Below are positions 21,748 to 32,917 of a stretch of 64,000 bases of DNA, in pieces (positions within the stretch are counted from its first letter, which is position 1; each line of letters begins with the position of its first letter). A program made the position numbers and the translations under genes. Origin of the DNA: Macrostomum hystrix (lineage: Eukaryota > Platyhelminthes > Macrostomidae); NCBI GenBank assembly GCA_950097015.1, contig CATNEN010000030.1, positions 4,387,001 through 4,451,000 on the forward strand, in the 5' to 3' direction. A model generated the notes under the pieces. It did not search any database and was not told the origin of the DNA. It saw only the letters and a program-made list of their open reading frames with translations.

Positions 21748-23147
21748 TCACACACCAGTATTAATACAATGAATTATAAAGTCTTCGTAGGGCTGACCTC
21801 GGCCATTGATTTCGTAATCTTTGGAATAGCGACTGATCAGCGCGTTCAACGAGATGAACCCGTCAAGATTCATCTCGCCAGCGCCATTCTGCTGAAACCG
21901 GCGCTGGGCCACCTGCAGGAAGCGAGCAGAGAACTGGCGCGAATGAATCTGCTGGAGAGCCGCAGCCAGCTCCTTAGTATCGATTAGGCCGGACCTGTCA
22001 GCATCGTACGACAGGAATATGCCACGCCACCGCTGCACATAGTTGTAGATTGCCTGCGAATTTCATACAATGCTCAACCTTAGACTATGGCCACTTGTGA
22101 CACACCTGCTGCCTACTGACCTCACCTGCTGCCAACTGACCTCACCTGCTGCCTACTGACCTCACCTGCTGCCAACTGACCTCACCTGCTGCCAACTGAC
22201 CTCACCTGCTGCCCACTGACCTCACCTGCTGCCAACTGACCTCACCTGCTGCCCACTGACCTCACCTGCTGCCAACTGACCTCACCTGCTGCCCACTGAC
22301 CTCACCTGCTGCCCACTGACCTCACCTGCTGCCAACTGACCTCACCTGCTGCCTACTGACCTCACCTGCTGCCAACTGACCTCACCTGCTGCCAACTGAC
22401 CTCACCTGCTGCCAACTGACCTCACCTGCTGCCAACTGACCTCACCTGCTGCCTACTGACCTCACCTGCTGCCAACTGACCTCACCTGCTGCCCACTGAC
22501 CTCACCTGCTGCCCACTGACCTCACCTGCTGCCCACTGACCTCACCTGCTGCCCACTGACCTCACCTGCTGCCCACTGACCTCACCTGCTGCCAACTGAC
22601 CTCACCTGCTGCCCTCTGACCTCACCTGCTGCCCTCTGACCTCACCTGCTGCCTACTGACCTCACCTGCTGCCAACTGACCTCACCTGCTGCCAACTGAC
22701 CTCTCCTGCTGCCAACTGACCTCACCTGCTGCCCACTGACCTCACCTGCTGCCCACTGACCTCACCTGCTGCCCACTAACCTAAATGAGCATATTAAGGT
22801 GTGCATTAGCAAAAAGCGTCAACCTCAAACTCTCCCAGCTCGATGCAGCCGCTTTTGTCAACATCGAACATGTTGACGAGCAGTCGGCAGGTGCTCAGGC
22901 CAAAGTGTCGCCAATCGTCTGTAACCAGAGCTTCCTGCAGCTCCTGAACAGTGATGGAGCCGTCGTTGTTTTCGTCCACGGCGTTGAACCACATGGCGAC
23001 CTCTGGATTAACGGGCAGCGGCTGCGGCGCTGACGGAGCAACTGCAGCCGGCGCCGGGGGCCTCGCAGGAGGCGCTACAGCCATAGACTCCTCGTAAGAG
23101 GGCGGTGGGGCCTCGTAGGCCGGCTGGTTGAAGTTGTACTGGAACGA
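21748..23147 (-). CDS. penta-EF-hand calcium-binding protein B (peflin/sorcin-like), 5' exon missing
   Basis: Two exons join in phase 0: 23147-22824 (acceptor GTGCCGCAG, donor GAG|GTTGAC) and 22053-21748 (acceptor TTCGCAG, stop TGA). The intron sits at exactly the same place as in gene A (GEFE|AIYNY versus REFE|AIFNF), so the two are tandem duplicates. The first exon starts SFQYNFNQPAYEAPPPSYEE, a Pro/Ala-rich N-terminus without heptad repeats. EF1 (DENNDGSITVQE), EF2 (DVDKSGCIELGE) and EF3 (DADRSGLIDTKE) are all canonical Ca2+ loops. The C-terminal half (EMNLDGFISLNALI, GQPYEDFII) carries the degenerate EF4 and dimerising EF5. The start exon is not seen and probably lies beyond the 32-bp array. 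The intron is almost entirely a 20-bp array. The donor is weaker than in gene A. Confidence 0.87.
22095..22785. repeat. intronic minisatellite, 20-bp unit (CTCACCTGCTGCCAACTGAC), about 34 copies
   Basis: Fills almost the whole 770-bp intron of penta-EF-hand gene B. Variants differ at two positions (CCAACT, CCCACT, CCTACT, CCCTCT). On the gene's own strand each unit carries CAGGTGAG, a textbook 5' splice-site sequence; one unit (22701) has it changed. Confidence 0.97.
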
Positions 23148-23179
23148 CTGCGGCACGGGAAGCAGGGAGCTGGGTCAAT

Positions 23180-23850
23180 CAGGTATAAAATCCCTTCAAC
23201 ATTGGAACTGAGACATCACCTACACTGTCACTATGGGAACTGAGACATCACCTGCACTATCACAATGGGGACCGAGACATCACCTGCACTGTCAGTATGG
23301 GAACCAAGACATCACCTGCACTGTCACTATGGGATCTGAGACATCACCTGCACTGTCAGTATGGGAACTGAGACATCACCTGCACTGTCACAATGGGAAC
23401 TGAGACATCACCTGCACTGTCACAATGGGAACTGAGACATCACCTACACTGTCACTATGGGAACTGAGACATCACCTGCACTATCACAATGGGGACCGAG
23501 ACATCACCTGCACTGTCAGTATGGGAACCAAGACATCACCTGCACTGTCACTATGGGATCTGAGACATCACCTGCACTGTCAGTATGGGAACTGAGACAT
23601 CACCTTCACTATCACTATGGGAACTGAGACATCACCTTCACTGTCACTATGGGAACTGAGACATCACCTGCACTGTCACAATGGGAACTGAGACATCACC
23701 TGCACCGTCAGTATGGGAACCAAGACATCACCTTCACTGTCACTATGGGAACTGAGACATCACCTTCACTGTCACTATGGGAACTGAGACATCACCTTCA
23801 CTGTCACAATGGGGACCGAGACATCACCTTCACTGTCACTATGAAAACTA
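23180..23850. repeat. minisatellite, 32-bp unit, about 21 copies
   Basis: The unit is ACTGTCACTATGGGAACTGA plus GACATCACCTGC. A five-unit block with the same variant order (about 23220-23340) recurs at about 23470-23580, implying a segmental duplication in the array. It lies directly 5' of the first visible exon of gene B. On that gene's strand most units read GCAGGTGATG. Confidence 0.95.
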
Positions 23851-24440
23851 AAAGGTAATATACTAAGTTTGTTTAGTATTAGAAAATGAGGACAAGAAAA
23901 TTGAGCCATAAAGATTATTCCAAACAAATTTAATTAGCTTAGGGCAATTAAAAGTATCAAATTGGTAGCAAAATGTCATCTAAAATGACAAACTAGCACG
24001 GCAAAGCTTATAAAATGTGTGGCAACAAAAAGACACAAAAGAAAAAAACTTTAAAAAGCTGCTAATAATTTTGTGAAAATAAAATTTTAAAATAAAAGTT
24101 GAAACCTCATTAAATCACAGATTTTAGCAATCAAAACCCGCTGTCTCCTCTCAGTAGAACGCAAAATTGAAAGACGACATGCGATAGAGGAAATGTATAT
24201 TAACGAATACAATCTGAATGGGAAAATACGTACATATACGATTGTAATTGTAAATAAATGATTGAAGTTGGTATAGAAAAAAATCTTGGTTTCATATACA
24301 GTTGTAAAAATATAGCAAGATTTCATAGCTGATAGACAAAAATAATCAAGATGGCTAGATATCAAAACTAATTAACAGGGGCTAAAATTCGAAGCAACAA
24401 CTGACCAAGAAAATACGCCGATAAAAGCGTGGGATATGGC
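23851..24440. other. AT-rich spacer, nothing recognised
   Basis: Lies between two minisatellites, upstream of gene B and downstream of gene C. No coding support. Confidence 0.5.
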
Positions 24441-24454
24441 GAAATCAAACCAGA

Positions 24455-24775
24455 GGATCTGGGTGGGTCACCCCAGAGGATCTGGGTGGGTCACTCCAGA
24501 GGATCTGGGTGGGTCACTCCAGAGGATCTGGGTGGGTCACTCCAGAGGATCAACAAGATTCACGCCAAAGGATCAAGGAAGTTCACACAGGAGGATTAAG
24601 GAAATTCCCACAGGAGGATCAATGAGATTCACTGCAGAGGATCAATGAGATTCACTGCAGAGGATCAATGAGATTCACTGCAGAGAATCAATGAGATTCA
24701 CTGCAGAGGATCAATGAGATTCACTGCAGAGAATCAAGGATATTTGTAGCAGAGGATCGGCTTAAGTCACACAAG
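24455..24775. repeat. minisatellite, 23-bp unit, about 14 copies of two subtypes
   Basis: Units alternate in blocks, first CAGAGGATCTGGGTGGGTCA+CTC, then CAATGAGATTCACTGCAGAG+GAT. Both keep a 23-bp period and the AGAGGAT core. The array lies just past the 3' end of penta-EF-hand gene C. Confidence 0.88.
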
Positions 24776-24852
24776 AGGATTAAGAAGATTCCCATGCAGT
24801 ATGCTATTAATCAAGTAGCAATAAACATCCGTTTAAATTTGTCATTCGTCAA

Positions 24853-25440
24853 TCAGCCAGACGCAGCCGCGGATGCCGCAGCGCCATCGTCTCCAAGTTG
24901 GCCCTCTCCATCCAGCATTCTAGGCAGCTCGCGCAGCAGATATTCCTCCAGCGAGGGAGCCGTGTACCGATGCCCGCCAGCTTTGAACACTTTGGCTAGC
25001 CGAGTGAGGCAGGCGTTCAGGGCGAGAAATGCGTCAAGACTCAGAGCCATTCTGCGTACAGAGCGAGGCAGTCGCGATTTTAGTACCACCAACAGGCGGG
25101 AGATGAACTGGGCGGAGAACTGGTGCTTGTAGATGGTGCTAAGAGCCACCAGCAGCTCGAACTGATCGATGCTGCCGGACTGATCATGATCCTGGTCCAG
25201 AAAGGTCGTTGACCATTCGTGCAGAAATGAGCGCAGTTCAAGAAATTCGCTAAACTCAAGCTGGCCGTTTCTAATGTGAGTGTCAAAAATACGAACCAGC
25301 AGGCGGCAGGTGGGCAAGGCGAATGGCTTGCAGGCCGGGCTGAGGAGCCCGCAGCGCAGCTCCTGGGCGCTGATCAGGCCGTCGCCATTTTGATCTAGCA
25401 GGTCAAACCATTCGCGAGCTTCGACAGCGTCTCGGTCCAT
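24853..25440 (-). CDS. penta-EF-hand protein C (divergent paralogue)
   Basis: One open exon of 195 codons from ATG (25440) to TGA (24853). An acceptor-like CCATCCAG six bases before the ATG means a 5' exon may exist. EF1 loop at residues 16-27 (DQNGDGLISAQE) and EF3 loop at 84-95 (DHDQSGSIDQFE) are canonical. EF2 (DTHIRNGQLEFSE) has an extra residue and lacks metal ligands, so it should not bind Ca2+ normally. The C-terminal half keeps the family pattern (MALSLDAFLALNACL, APSLEEYLL) and ends in an Ala-rich tail. The intron shared by genes A and B at the EF2/EF3 boundary is absent, and there is no Pro/Tyr-rich N-terminus in this exon. It is the third, most diverged member of the tandem cluster. 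Confidence 0.83.
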   Translation of the reverse strand: MDRDAVEAREWFDLLDQNGDGLISAQELRCGLLSPACKPFALPTCRLLVRIFDTHIRNGQLEFSEFLELRSFLHEWSTTFLDQDHDQSGSIDQFELLVALSTIYKHQFSAQFISRLLVVLKSRLPRSVRRMALSLDAFLALNACLTRLAKVFKAGGHRYTAPSLEEYLLRELPRMLDGEGQLGDDGAAASAAASG

Positions 25441-25449
25441 ACGGCGCTG

Positions 25450-27653
25450 GATGGGACATTGTTAGCAGCTAGCTAGTGTTAATGCTATTCGGGAGACAGT
25501 GACGAGACATCATTCTCATAAGTAAACCTAGGCTAGAACCCATTCTCGCTGTTCCCAATGGTCTAAGTTTAATAGACTTTAGGAAAGATTTTTTTCTTCT
25601 ACAGTTTTGCTGAAGTTCAGGGAAAATGATTCTGTGATCCCTACAAAGATATGAAGCTTTCCTACTTAAAAAATTGCCGATTTGGCTAGATTCTTTTAAG
25701 TTGACATAAAAATTTGGCTGAGTACAGTTAGAATAATCTTGAGACTTCTTTAGCCTATATAGATAGGCTATGCTAAAGACATAGTATATTGTCTTCTGAG
25801 CCTAGACTTTGTAGGTTTCTATCAGTTTTCAAGACAAATAAGTGATTGATTAGACTCCACACACATTTTAACTTATGGCTTGCAATAGTGGGCTGTGGGC
25901 ATGTGGGCTGTGGCTGACACGTTTAATAAATAAATACAAGGTATGTATACAAAATAGACAGCTTGTGAATGCCATTGGCAAATTACTATTTGTATCACTT
26001 ATACCATATAGAGTATATAAGCCAAGTGGTTGTGATATCTGACTCACTACTTAAAAGTCAGGTCCAGACATCACTAGTACAATTTGTGTCCCTTGGCAAA
26101 AACTGCATCTATTGAAGTAAAGTTTAAACCTATTTATTATTAACACACACTTTACCAAACCCAAAACCCATCAATCACAATTTCCTACTTAGTGTGGTAT
26201 TCCTATATATTAGGAGTACCCACTAAAGCACTGATGCCTATTGTAAAAAAATAATAAATAATAAATATGAGTAATCTTTACCCTTTGATTCTGTTGAATA
26301 TTAATCATATTTATTCTCTATTATCCCACAAACAAAATACCCAAGCACAAATTGCTTCTAAAATCTCTAATTTCACATGTCCCACTAAGTGTAGACATCC
26401 TGTGATACGGAGCAAATCCATAAAAAGTGGTTGTAGATTGAAAAACAATGAGGGTTTCTTTCTTTTAACTCAACATCCTTAAAACTGATTTGGACACAAA
26501 TTTATGAACTGACTAAAACAGTAACATGTTTAAAAAGCCTAGTAAACTCAGAGTTTAGCTATGAAATATATTTTATTATAGATCAATTTGTATAATAATA
26601 TAAATATCTTGAAAATACATTATATTTTTAGAAAGAAAACAAATATAATGGAGTTATTGTTAGTCAATCCAGTTATTTAATTTAATTTTTACATGCAAAA
26701 AGGAACAAAGTTAATTCATCATGTTTGTATAGAAAGTGGTGCATTTCAAAATTTGTTGAGTAACCAGGAGGGAAAGATCAGCCAATTTTTTATTTTAAAG
26801 ATTTGAACTAGGTTGACAAAGACTAATAATGATTAATTATTGTTACCAGAATTATTTTTTGCTTTTGTAACCCTCTAGTCTAATTACAAAATTAGCACAA
26901 AAACAATAGCTTTAGGCCAATCAGAGGAAATTTAAGTCCAATACATATATACTTTTTCCATCTTTTCATCTGCTGTCATCTTGTCGCTATTATATCGCTG
27001 AATATAAAAAACAACTGTAACAAAGTCACCTGCTATGGCTTTATTCATTACAAAATAAAATATCATAACGATAATATGCATATGCAATGCACAATTTCAT
27101 ATTGTTCAGGTGCTTTTATGTCCGCGTCACTTTAGTCTGCTCGACATCTAAACAAGATTTGACTCATTTTAAAGGCTCTTCTCACGGTCATCAAATCAAA
27201 TGCTGTGTTTACATGTTCTTCTTTTGTCGAGTAAAGTATTGTCAGAAAATATATAGGCCCTAAAATATTAATAAATCAACACCCATAGATGGTGTGTGCG
27301 TTTTATTCATAAAAATAATAATGTGTGCTAATTATTAATCTGCTGAATGAATTCCATTAGCCTACAAATTAGTCAACTCGTCTGTTGGCAGACGAGATGG
27401 CGGCAGGCGAAGAGACTGGAACCCCATGTACTCAAAAAGGGCAGCATGAGACAGACATTGATACTGATAGCTGAATTATGAAATCACAACGAGAATCCGA
27501 AATAAATGTGGCCACTGTAAGGTGAGGTGATACAATAAAGCAATTAGTTTTAGATAATAGCAAATGCTTCGCATTTATACGTATCCAGTACGGGATCGAT
27601 TGGAAAAACAACGAACTGGCAGCCCGGCCGACCCGAGAATAGCGCTTGCTAGA
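25450..27653. other. AT-rich intergenic stretch with a decayed SINE-like segment
   Basis: About 2.2 kb with no supported gene. At about 26015-26130 the sequence GCCAAGTGGTTGTGATATCT... and a later AACTGCATCTATTGAAG resemble an old family-1 SINE whose B box is lost. A 25-codon frame beginning MAAGEETG at 27397 is too short to call. Confidence 0.5.
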
Positions 27654-27660
27654 TTGAGGA
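27654..27660. repeat. left target-site duplication TTGAGGA
   Basis: Matches 49126-49132 exactly. The match extends to 9 bp if the TA that starts the element on the left and follows the repeat on the right is counted. Confidence 0.8.
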
Positions 27661-29100
27661 TACTAAGTACTGATTTCACCGCCACTGGATTTCACCGATT
27701 TTTTAAATAAATTTTCAACAGCCAAAACTGTATAAAATCGATGGCGCAAGTTAATTTAGAGATGCGCCTAAATTTCTAGCACTGCGCGTTTCGTCGGGAC
27801 GGCAAAAGAGCGATTTTTTGTTTTATTATAGGCGGTGAATCGGCGGTGAATCAGATAAATGTAAATTATATTTTGCGCGTTATTGCGCATGAAAAGCGGT
27901 GTTATATTTTAAGTTTACATGCCTTTGCGCGATCCTTTTTGCATCTTAGAGTCGTTTTATATGCCTTTGGCTTCATGAAATAGCCTGTTGAAATATTACT
28001 TTTAAAACAAAGCTGGCGCGAATTCGAAATCAATACACATGCTGGAAGAAATTAGAAGTTGGCTATTCGTAGGCCTACGGTACCCACTCGTGTTACACTC
28101 TGTAAAGCCAATTCTGTGTTACAACACGAGCCTTCAAAGCGGTTCTCTGCGCGCAGCGGCGTAGCGATACGCGCAGCTTTAGCTTTCAAAGTCAATGCAA
28201 TGCTTTAATATGGGGCACAAATGTACGTGCTTAAATATAATATAATCAATGCTGTTAGATATCGTTTCAATGACTGACTCTTTTATAGAGTTACCAGGAT
28301 CAATACAATCGATTCGATACAGTGTCTTTACAATTTATTTGTATATTATTGTTTCCTATAGGCCTATTATTGCTAATTATAATTTGCTAGCTATTGAATG
28401 TTGGCCTACCTATGCCTAGCTAGATATGAATGGATGGCTATAGGCCTATAGCCATAGTTATAAACAGACCCCATGGCTCAGACCATAGTAGAAAGTTTAG
28501 CTAGCAAATATAGCTAGCTTCTAGCAAAAATCTAGCTAAAAAGCATGTTCTGCTAGACATTAGCTATTTAGAATGTTTTCCTAGCTAGGCTTGTTAAAGA
28601 ACAGGCACAGCCCCAAGCCTAAGCTAATAGTGTGATAGCTACTATTATGAGTACTATTATTAATATTTATTGCTAAACAGCAACACAAGTAAAATTTATA
28701 GTTTATTAGAAGCTGACATATTTAAATTTTATTATCATATTTATTTTTTAACCATGAAATAATAATTCAATAATTTATTAATTCTTATATGGCTTAGATA
28801 TATTCAAATATATATAGGCTCATAGACAGCTAGATTATTGCCAAAAAATATTTCTTAGGAATAATAACTAATGACAAATATGTTTGTTTCTATATATTAT
28901 ATAAATATATATACTTTTTTGTTTCTTTTCCATTCCTTTTCTCCTATTCATTGCTCCTGTTCCTCTGGCTCATTTACTACCCTTGCTACTCTTCATCCTG
29001 CTACCTGTTCCTTTATCAACTGCTCTACTACCCCCTGTTCCCCTATCAACTCCTCCTCCACCCACTGTTTCTCTACCAACTGCTTCTTTACCCCCCTGCT

Positions 29101-29640
29101 CCTCTACCCTACTCTTCTACACCTTGCTCCTCTACTGGCCCTGCCTCTCTACCCCTGCACCTCTACCCTACTCTTCTACACCTTGCTCCTCTACTGGCCC
29201 TGCCTCTCTACCCCTGCACCTCTACCCTACTCTTCTACACCTTGCTCCTCTACTGGCCCTGCCTCTCTACCCCTGCACCTCTACCCTACTCTTCTACACC
29301 TTGCTCCTCTACTGGCCCTGCCTCTCTACCCCTGCACCTCTACCCTACTCTTCTACACCTTGCTCCTCTACTGGCCCTGCCTCTCTACCCCTGCACCTCT
29401 ACCCTACTCTTCTACACCTTGCTCCTCTACTGGCCCTGCCTCTTTACCCCTGCACCTCTACCCTACTCTTCTACACCTTGCTCCTCTACTGGCCCTGCCT
29501 CTCTACCCCTGCACCTCTACCCTACTCTTCTACACCTTGCTCCTCTACTGGCCCTGCCTCTTTACCCCTGCACCTCTACCCTACTCTTCTACACCTTGCT
29601 CCTCTACTGGCCCTGCCTCTCTACCCCTGCACCTCTAACC
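29101..29640. repeat. left-arm minisatellite, 59-bp unit, about 9 copies
   Basis: Pyrimidine-rich units starting CCTCTACCCTACTCTTCTAC, period 59. As 59 is not a multiple of 3, all three frames cycle and stay open. The right arm has about 7 copies. Confidence 0.95.
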
Positions 29641-29769
29641 CCTGCTCCTCTAACCCCTGCTCCTCTACCCCAGCACCTCAACCCCTGCTCCTCTAACCCC
29701 TGTTCCTCTACTGGCCCTTCTACTCTACCCATGCTCCTCTACCACAGCTCCTCTAACACTTTCTGTTCC

Positions 29770-30690
29770 TTGATAGTCCCCTCCCCCATCCTCCATGGCA
29801 TTCCTCCTGCCATCCTTGACAGTCCCCTCCCCATCCTCCATGGCATTCCTCATGCCATCCTTGACAGTCCCCTTCCCATCCTCCATGGCATTCCTTCCGC
29901 CATCCTTAATAGTCCCCTCTCCCATCCTCCTTGGCATTCCTTCCGCCATCCTTAATAGTCCCCTCCCCATCCTCCATGGCATTCCTCCTGCCATCCTTGA
30001 CAGTCCCCTCCCTTATCCTCCCTGGCCTTGACAGTCCCCTCTCCCATCCTCCTTGGCATTCCTTCCGCCATCCTTAATAGTCCCCTCCCCATCCTCCATG
30101 GCATTCCTCCTGCCATCCTTGACAGTCCCCTCCCCATCCTCCATGGCATTACTCCTGCCATCCTTGACAGTCCCCTCCCCATCCTCCATGGCATTCCTTC
30201 CGCCATCCTTAATAGTCCCCTCCCCATCCTCCATGGCATTCCTCCCGCCATCCTTGACAGTCCCCTCCCCATCCTCCATGGCATTCCTCATGCCATCCTT
30301 GACAGTCCCCTTCCCATCCTCCATGGCATTACTCCTGCCATCCTTGACAGTCCCCTCCCCATCCTCCATGGCATTCCTCCTGCCATCCTTGACAGTCCCC
30401 TCCCCATCCTCCATGGCATTCCTTCCGCCATCCTTGACAGTCCCCTCCCCATCCTCCATGGCATTCCTCCCGCCATCCTTGACAGTCCCCTCCCCATCCT
30501 CCATGGCATTCCTCATGCCATCCTTGACAGTCCCCTTCCCATCCTCCATGGCATTCCTTCCGCCATCCTTAATAGTCCCCTCCCCATCCTCCATGGCATT
30601 CCTCCTGCCATCCTTGACAGTCCCCTCCCTTATCCTCCCTGGCCTTGACAGTCCCCTCTCCTATCCTCCTTGGCATTCCTCCCGCCGTCC
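29770..30690. repeat. left-arm minisatellite, 45-bp unit, about 19 copies
   Basis: Units of the type CCATGGCATTCCTCCTGCCA+TCCTTGACAGTCCCCTCCCCATCCT in several variants. Two longer spacer variants (about 30001-30050 and 30615-30665) contain CCTTATCCTCCCTGGCCTTG. The right arm has about 14 copies. Confidence 0.95.
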
Positions 30691-31370
30691 TTGATAGTCC
30701 CCTCCCTCTTCCCAGCACCTCTTTCATTCCCCCTGCTTTTGAAAAATTGGCTGTTTTGTCTAAATTAAAAAATAAAAAGGTACAACATCCTATTACCTAT
30801 GTTTCCTTTCAGGAACATGTGGCTCTCGCTGGAAGTTTCTATAAGCACATCCTGTTCGACTTGTCCTGAGTCAATTTTCGGTGCACATTCGAGATGCACA
30901 TTTTCGGAGCCCTTGATCCTGTGCTCTGACGGATATTTCAGAGCTATGACTGCTCAGACTACAAAAGTACAGCCAGGGTTGACGTTGACTGTCAGTTTTT
31001 TTTATTATAATATTTCGCTAGTCAGCGCGTAAGGCTGATAATTACATATCTTGAGAAACACTCTTGTCATTCGACAGTATTTTCGCTATTTTACACTGAG
31101 TACACCAAACCTTAAGCATTTCGCAGTTTGATGCCCTATTTTTATGATAAATATACTAGCTATTTGAAAGCCATTAAACGATGCGCATACTTATATTATT
31201 CTCCTGTAAGGCGTACGTTTCAAACAATTTCTACAACAAATTCTCATCTTTCAGTGTTAGCAGCTGTACTCTTCAGCGGTTCAGTTGCCTGTCAAATTGT
31301 TTGGTTCTTTTATGGTTTCTGAACTATCTTCATGGCAAGATCCCAAACAGAATCCTCGCAACTGATCCCC

Positions 31371-32100
31371 ATCGAGATGGGTTGCCACACATTCATCAGC
31401 GACCGGGTCCTGATCCCCATCATGCAGGGTTGCCACACATCCATCAGCGACCGGGTCCTGATCCCCATCATGCAGGGTTGCCACACATCCATCAGCGACC
31501 GGGTCCTGATCTCCATCATGCAGGGTTGCCACACATCCATCAGCGACCGGGTCCTGATCTCCATCATGCAGGGTTGCCACACATCCATCAGCGACTGGGT
31601 CCTGATCCCCATCATGCAGGGTTGCCACACATCCATCAGCGACCGGGTCCTGATCTCCATCATGCAGGGTTGCCACACATCCATCAGCGACCGGGTCCTG
31701 ATCCCCATCATGCAGGGTTGCCACACATCCATCAGCGACCGGGTCCTGATCTCCATCATGCAGGGTTGCCACACATCCATCAGCGACCGGGTCCTGATCT
31801 CCATCATGCAGGGTTGCCACACATCCATCAGCGACCGGGTCCTGATCCCCATCATGCAGGGTTGCCACACATCCATCAGCGACCGGGTCCTGATCCCCAT
31901 CATGCAGGGTTGCCACACATCCATCAGCGACCGGGTCCTGATCCCCATCATGCAGGGTTGCCACACATCCATCAGCGACCGGGTCCTGATCTCCATCATG
32001 CAGGGTTGCCACACATCCATCAGCGACCGGGTCCTGATCCCCATCATGCAGGGTTGCCACACATCCATCAGCGACCTGGTCCTGATCCCCATAGTGCAGG
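31371..32100. repeat. left-arm minisatellite, 48-bp unit, 15 copies
   Basis: Unit CATGCAGGGTTGCCACACAT+CCATCAGCGACCGGGTCCTGATCCCCAT with few variants (GATCTCC versus GATCCCC). The right arm has 6 copies with the same outer variants (ATTCATCAGC at one end). Confidence 0.97.
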
Positions 32101-32345
32101 AGGGTCACAAAGACTATAGCTATACTTATTGCAATTTAATTTTTAGGTATGTGTGAATAAAATAACAAAAATAACAATTAATAATTGCTGCCTTTTGTAC
32201 AAGCCAAAACTGCTGACATGTGTATGAACTATTTTACATGCATGATACTTTAATCAGCGACTAATACACCTATAAATCAAACGCTCGTAATACGAGCTAG
32301 TATCGATATTTGGGCCAAAAATTGTAGCATCGTTTCATCCCTATA

Positions 32346-32720
32346 TAGGGACACCGACGACAGCAATATACTACTAACAGTAGTCAGAGTCGATAAAATT
32401 ACTAAAAAGTAAGAAAATGGTCATAACTTTTTTTCTTCCAATGATACTGAGCTCGGACCGCCTAGAATGAGTTTCCCGTCCGAAAATAGTTTAGAAAACA
32501 CAGTACCTAATAGTATGGAAGCAGTCGGCTAGGTACGAGTACTTGAAATGTTTTCGCATGTATTTCGTCTAATCTTCATTTACGAATACATAAATGCATC
32601 GGGTCTACATATGACAAACTGTATCGGAAATGCGTCGGGTAATTGACCCTCAAAGTGGAAACTCATACAAATAAGGTTTTAGATGATATTACCTGTAGAC
32701 TAAGTAAATGGATGAATAAC
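32346..32720. other. central loop of the giant inverted repeat
   Basis: About 375 bp between the inner ends of the two arms. AT-rich, no open frame of note, no transposase remnant that I can recognise. Confidence 0.6.
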
Positions 32721-32784
32721 TATAGGGATGAAACGATCCTAAAATTTTTGGCCGAAATATCGATACTATTACGAGCGTTTGATT
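32721..32784. repeat. inner end of the right arm, cut off from the rest by retroelement insertion
   Basis: Reverse complement of 32276-32345, with three substitutions and a 7-nt gap by my count. It ends in GAGCGTTTGATT (32773-32784), which is repeated at 45276-45287 where the right arm resumes. These 12 bp are the target-site duplication of the non-LTR insertion. Confidence 0.75.
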
Positions 32785-32917
32785 GCTCGCACCGGCGGGA
32801 CACAACGCCTGTGAGTTATGAGTCAGTCCAGGCCCACGGGCTAAGGTCTGCGATGCCTCACACCTGCATGAGTCGCTTTTTGAGCAGGCTTGGCAGGAAG
32901 GAGCCCTGTGCCTTCGG

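Larger units (their letters stand above)
27661..32345. repeat. left arm of the giant inverted repeat
   Basis: From outside in: subterminal motifs GATTTCACCG (27672, 27688) and their inverse GGCGGTGAAT (27831, 27842); about 1.2 kb of AT-rich sequence with small palindromes such as GGCTATAGGCCTATAGCC (about 28436); the 59-bp array; the 45-bp array; about 0.6 kb unique; the 48-bp array; and a final 250 bp ending at CCCTATA. I see no protein-coding gene; the long frames are repeat artefacts. Confidence 0.88.

Noticed and set aside
243-24775. CRISPR-like array
   Set aside because: The tandem arrays have no unique spacers between repeats and the DNA is eukaryotic.
30720-31030. Possible exon between the arrays in the left arm (AFEKLAVLSKLKNKKVQHPI...)
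   Set aside because: It has a plausible acceptor and is preserved in both arms, but the arms are homogenised, so conservation is not evidence. No recognised domain.
28871-32156. Large repeat proteins in the left transposon arm (up to 334 codons)
   Set aside because: All frames on both strands are open because of the 45-, 48- and 59-bp arrays; the right arm gives the same frames with different lengths. The unique segments between arrays show no domain.
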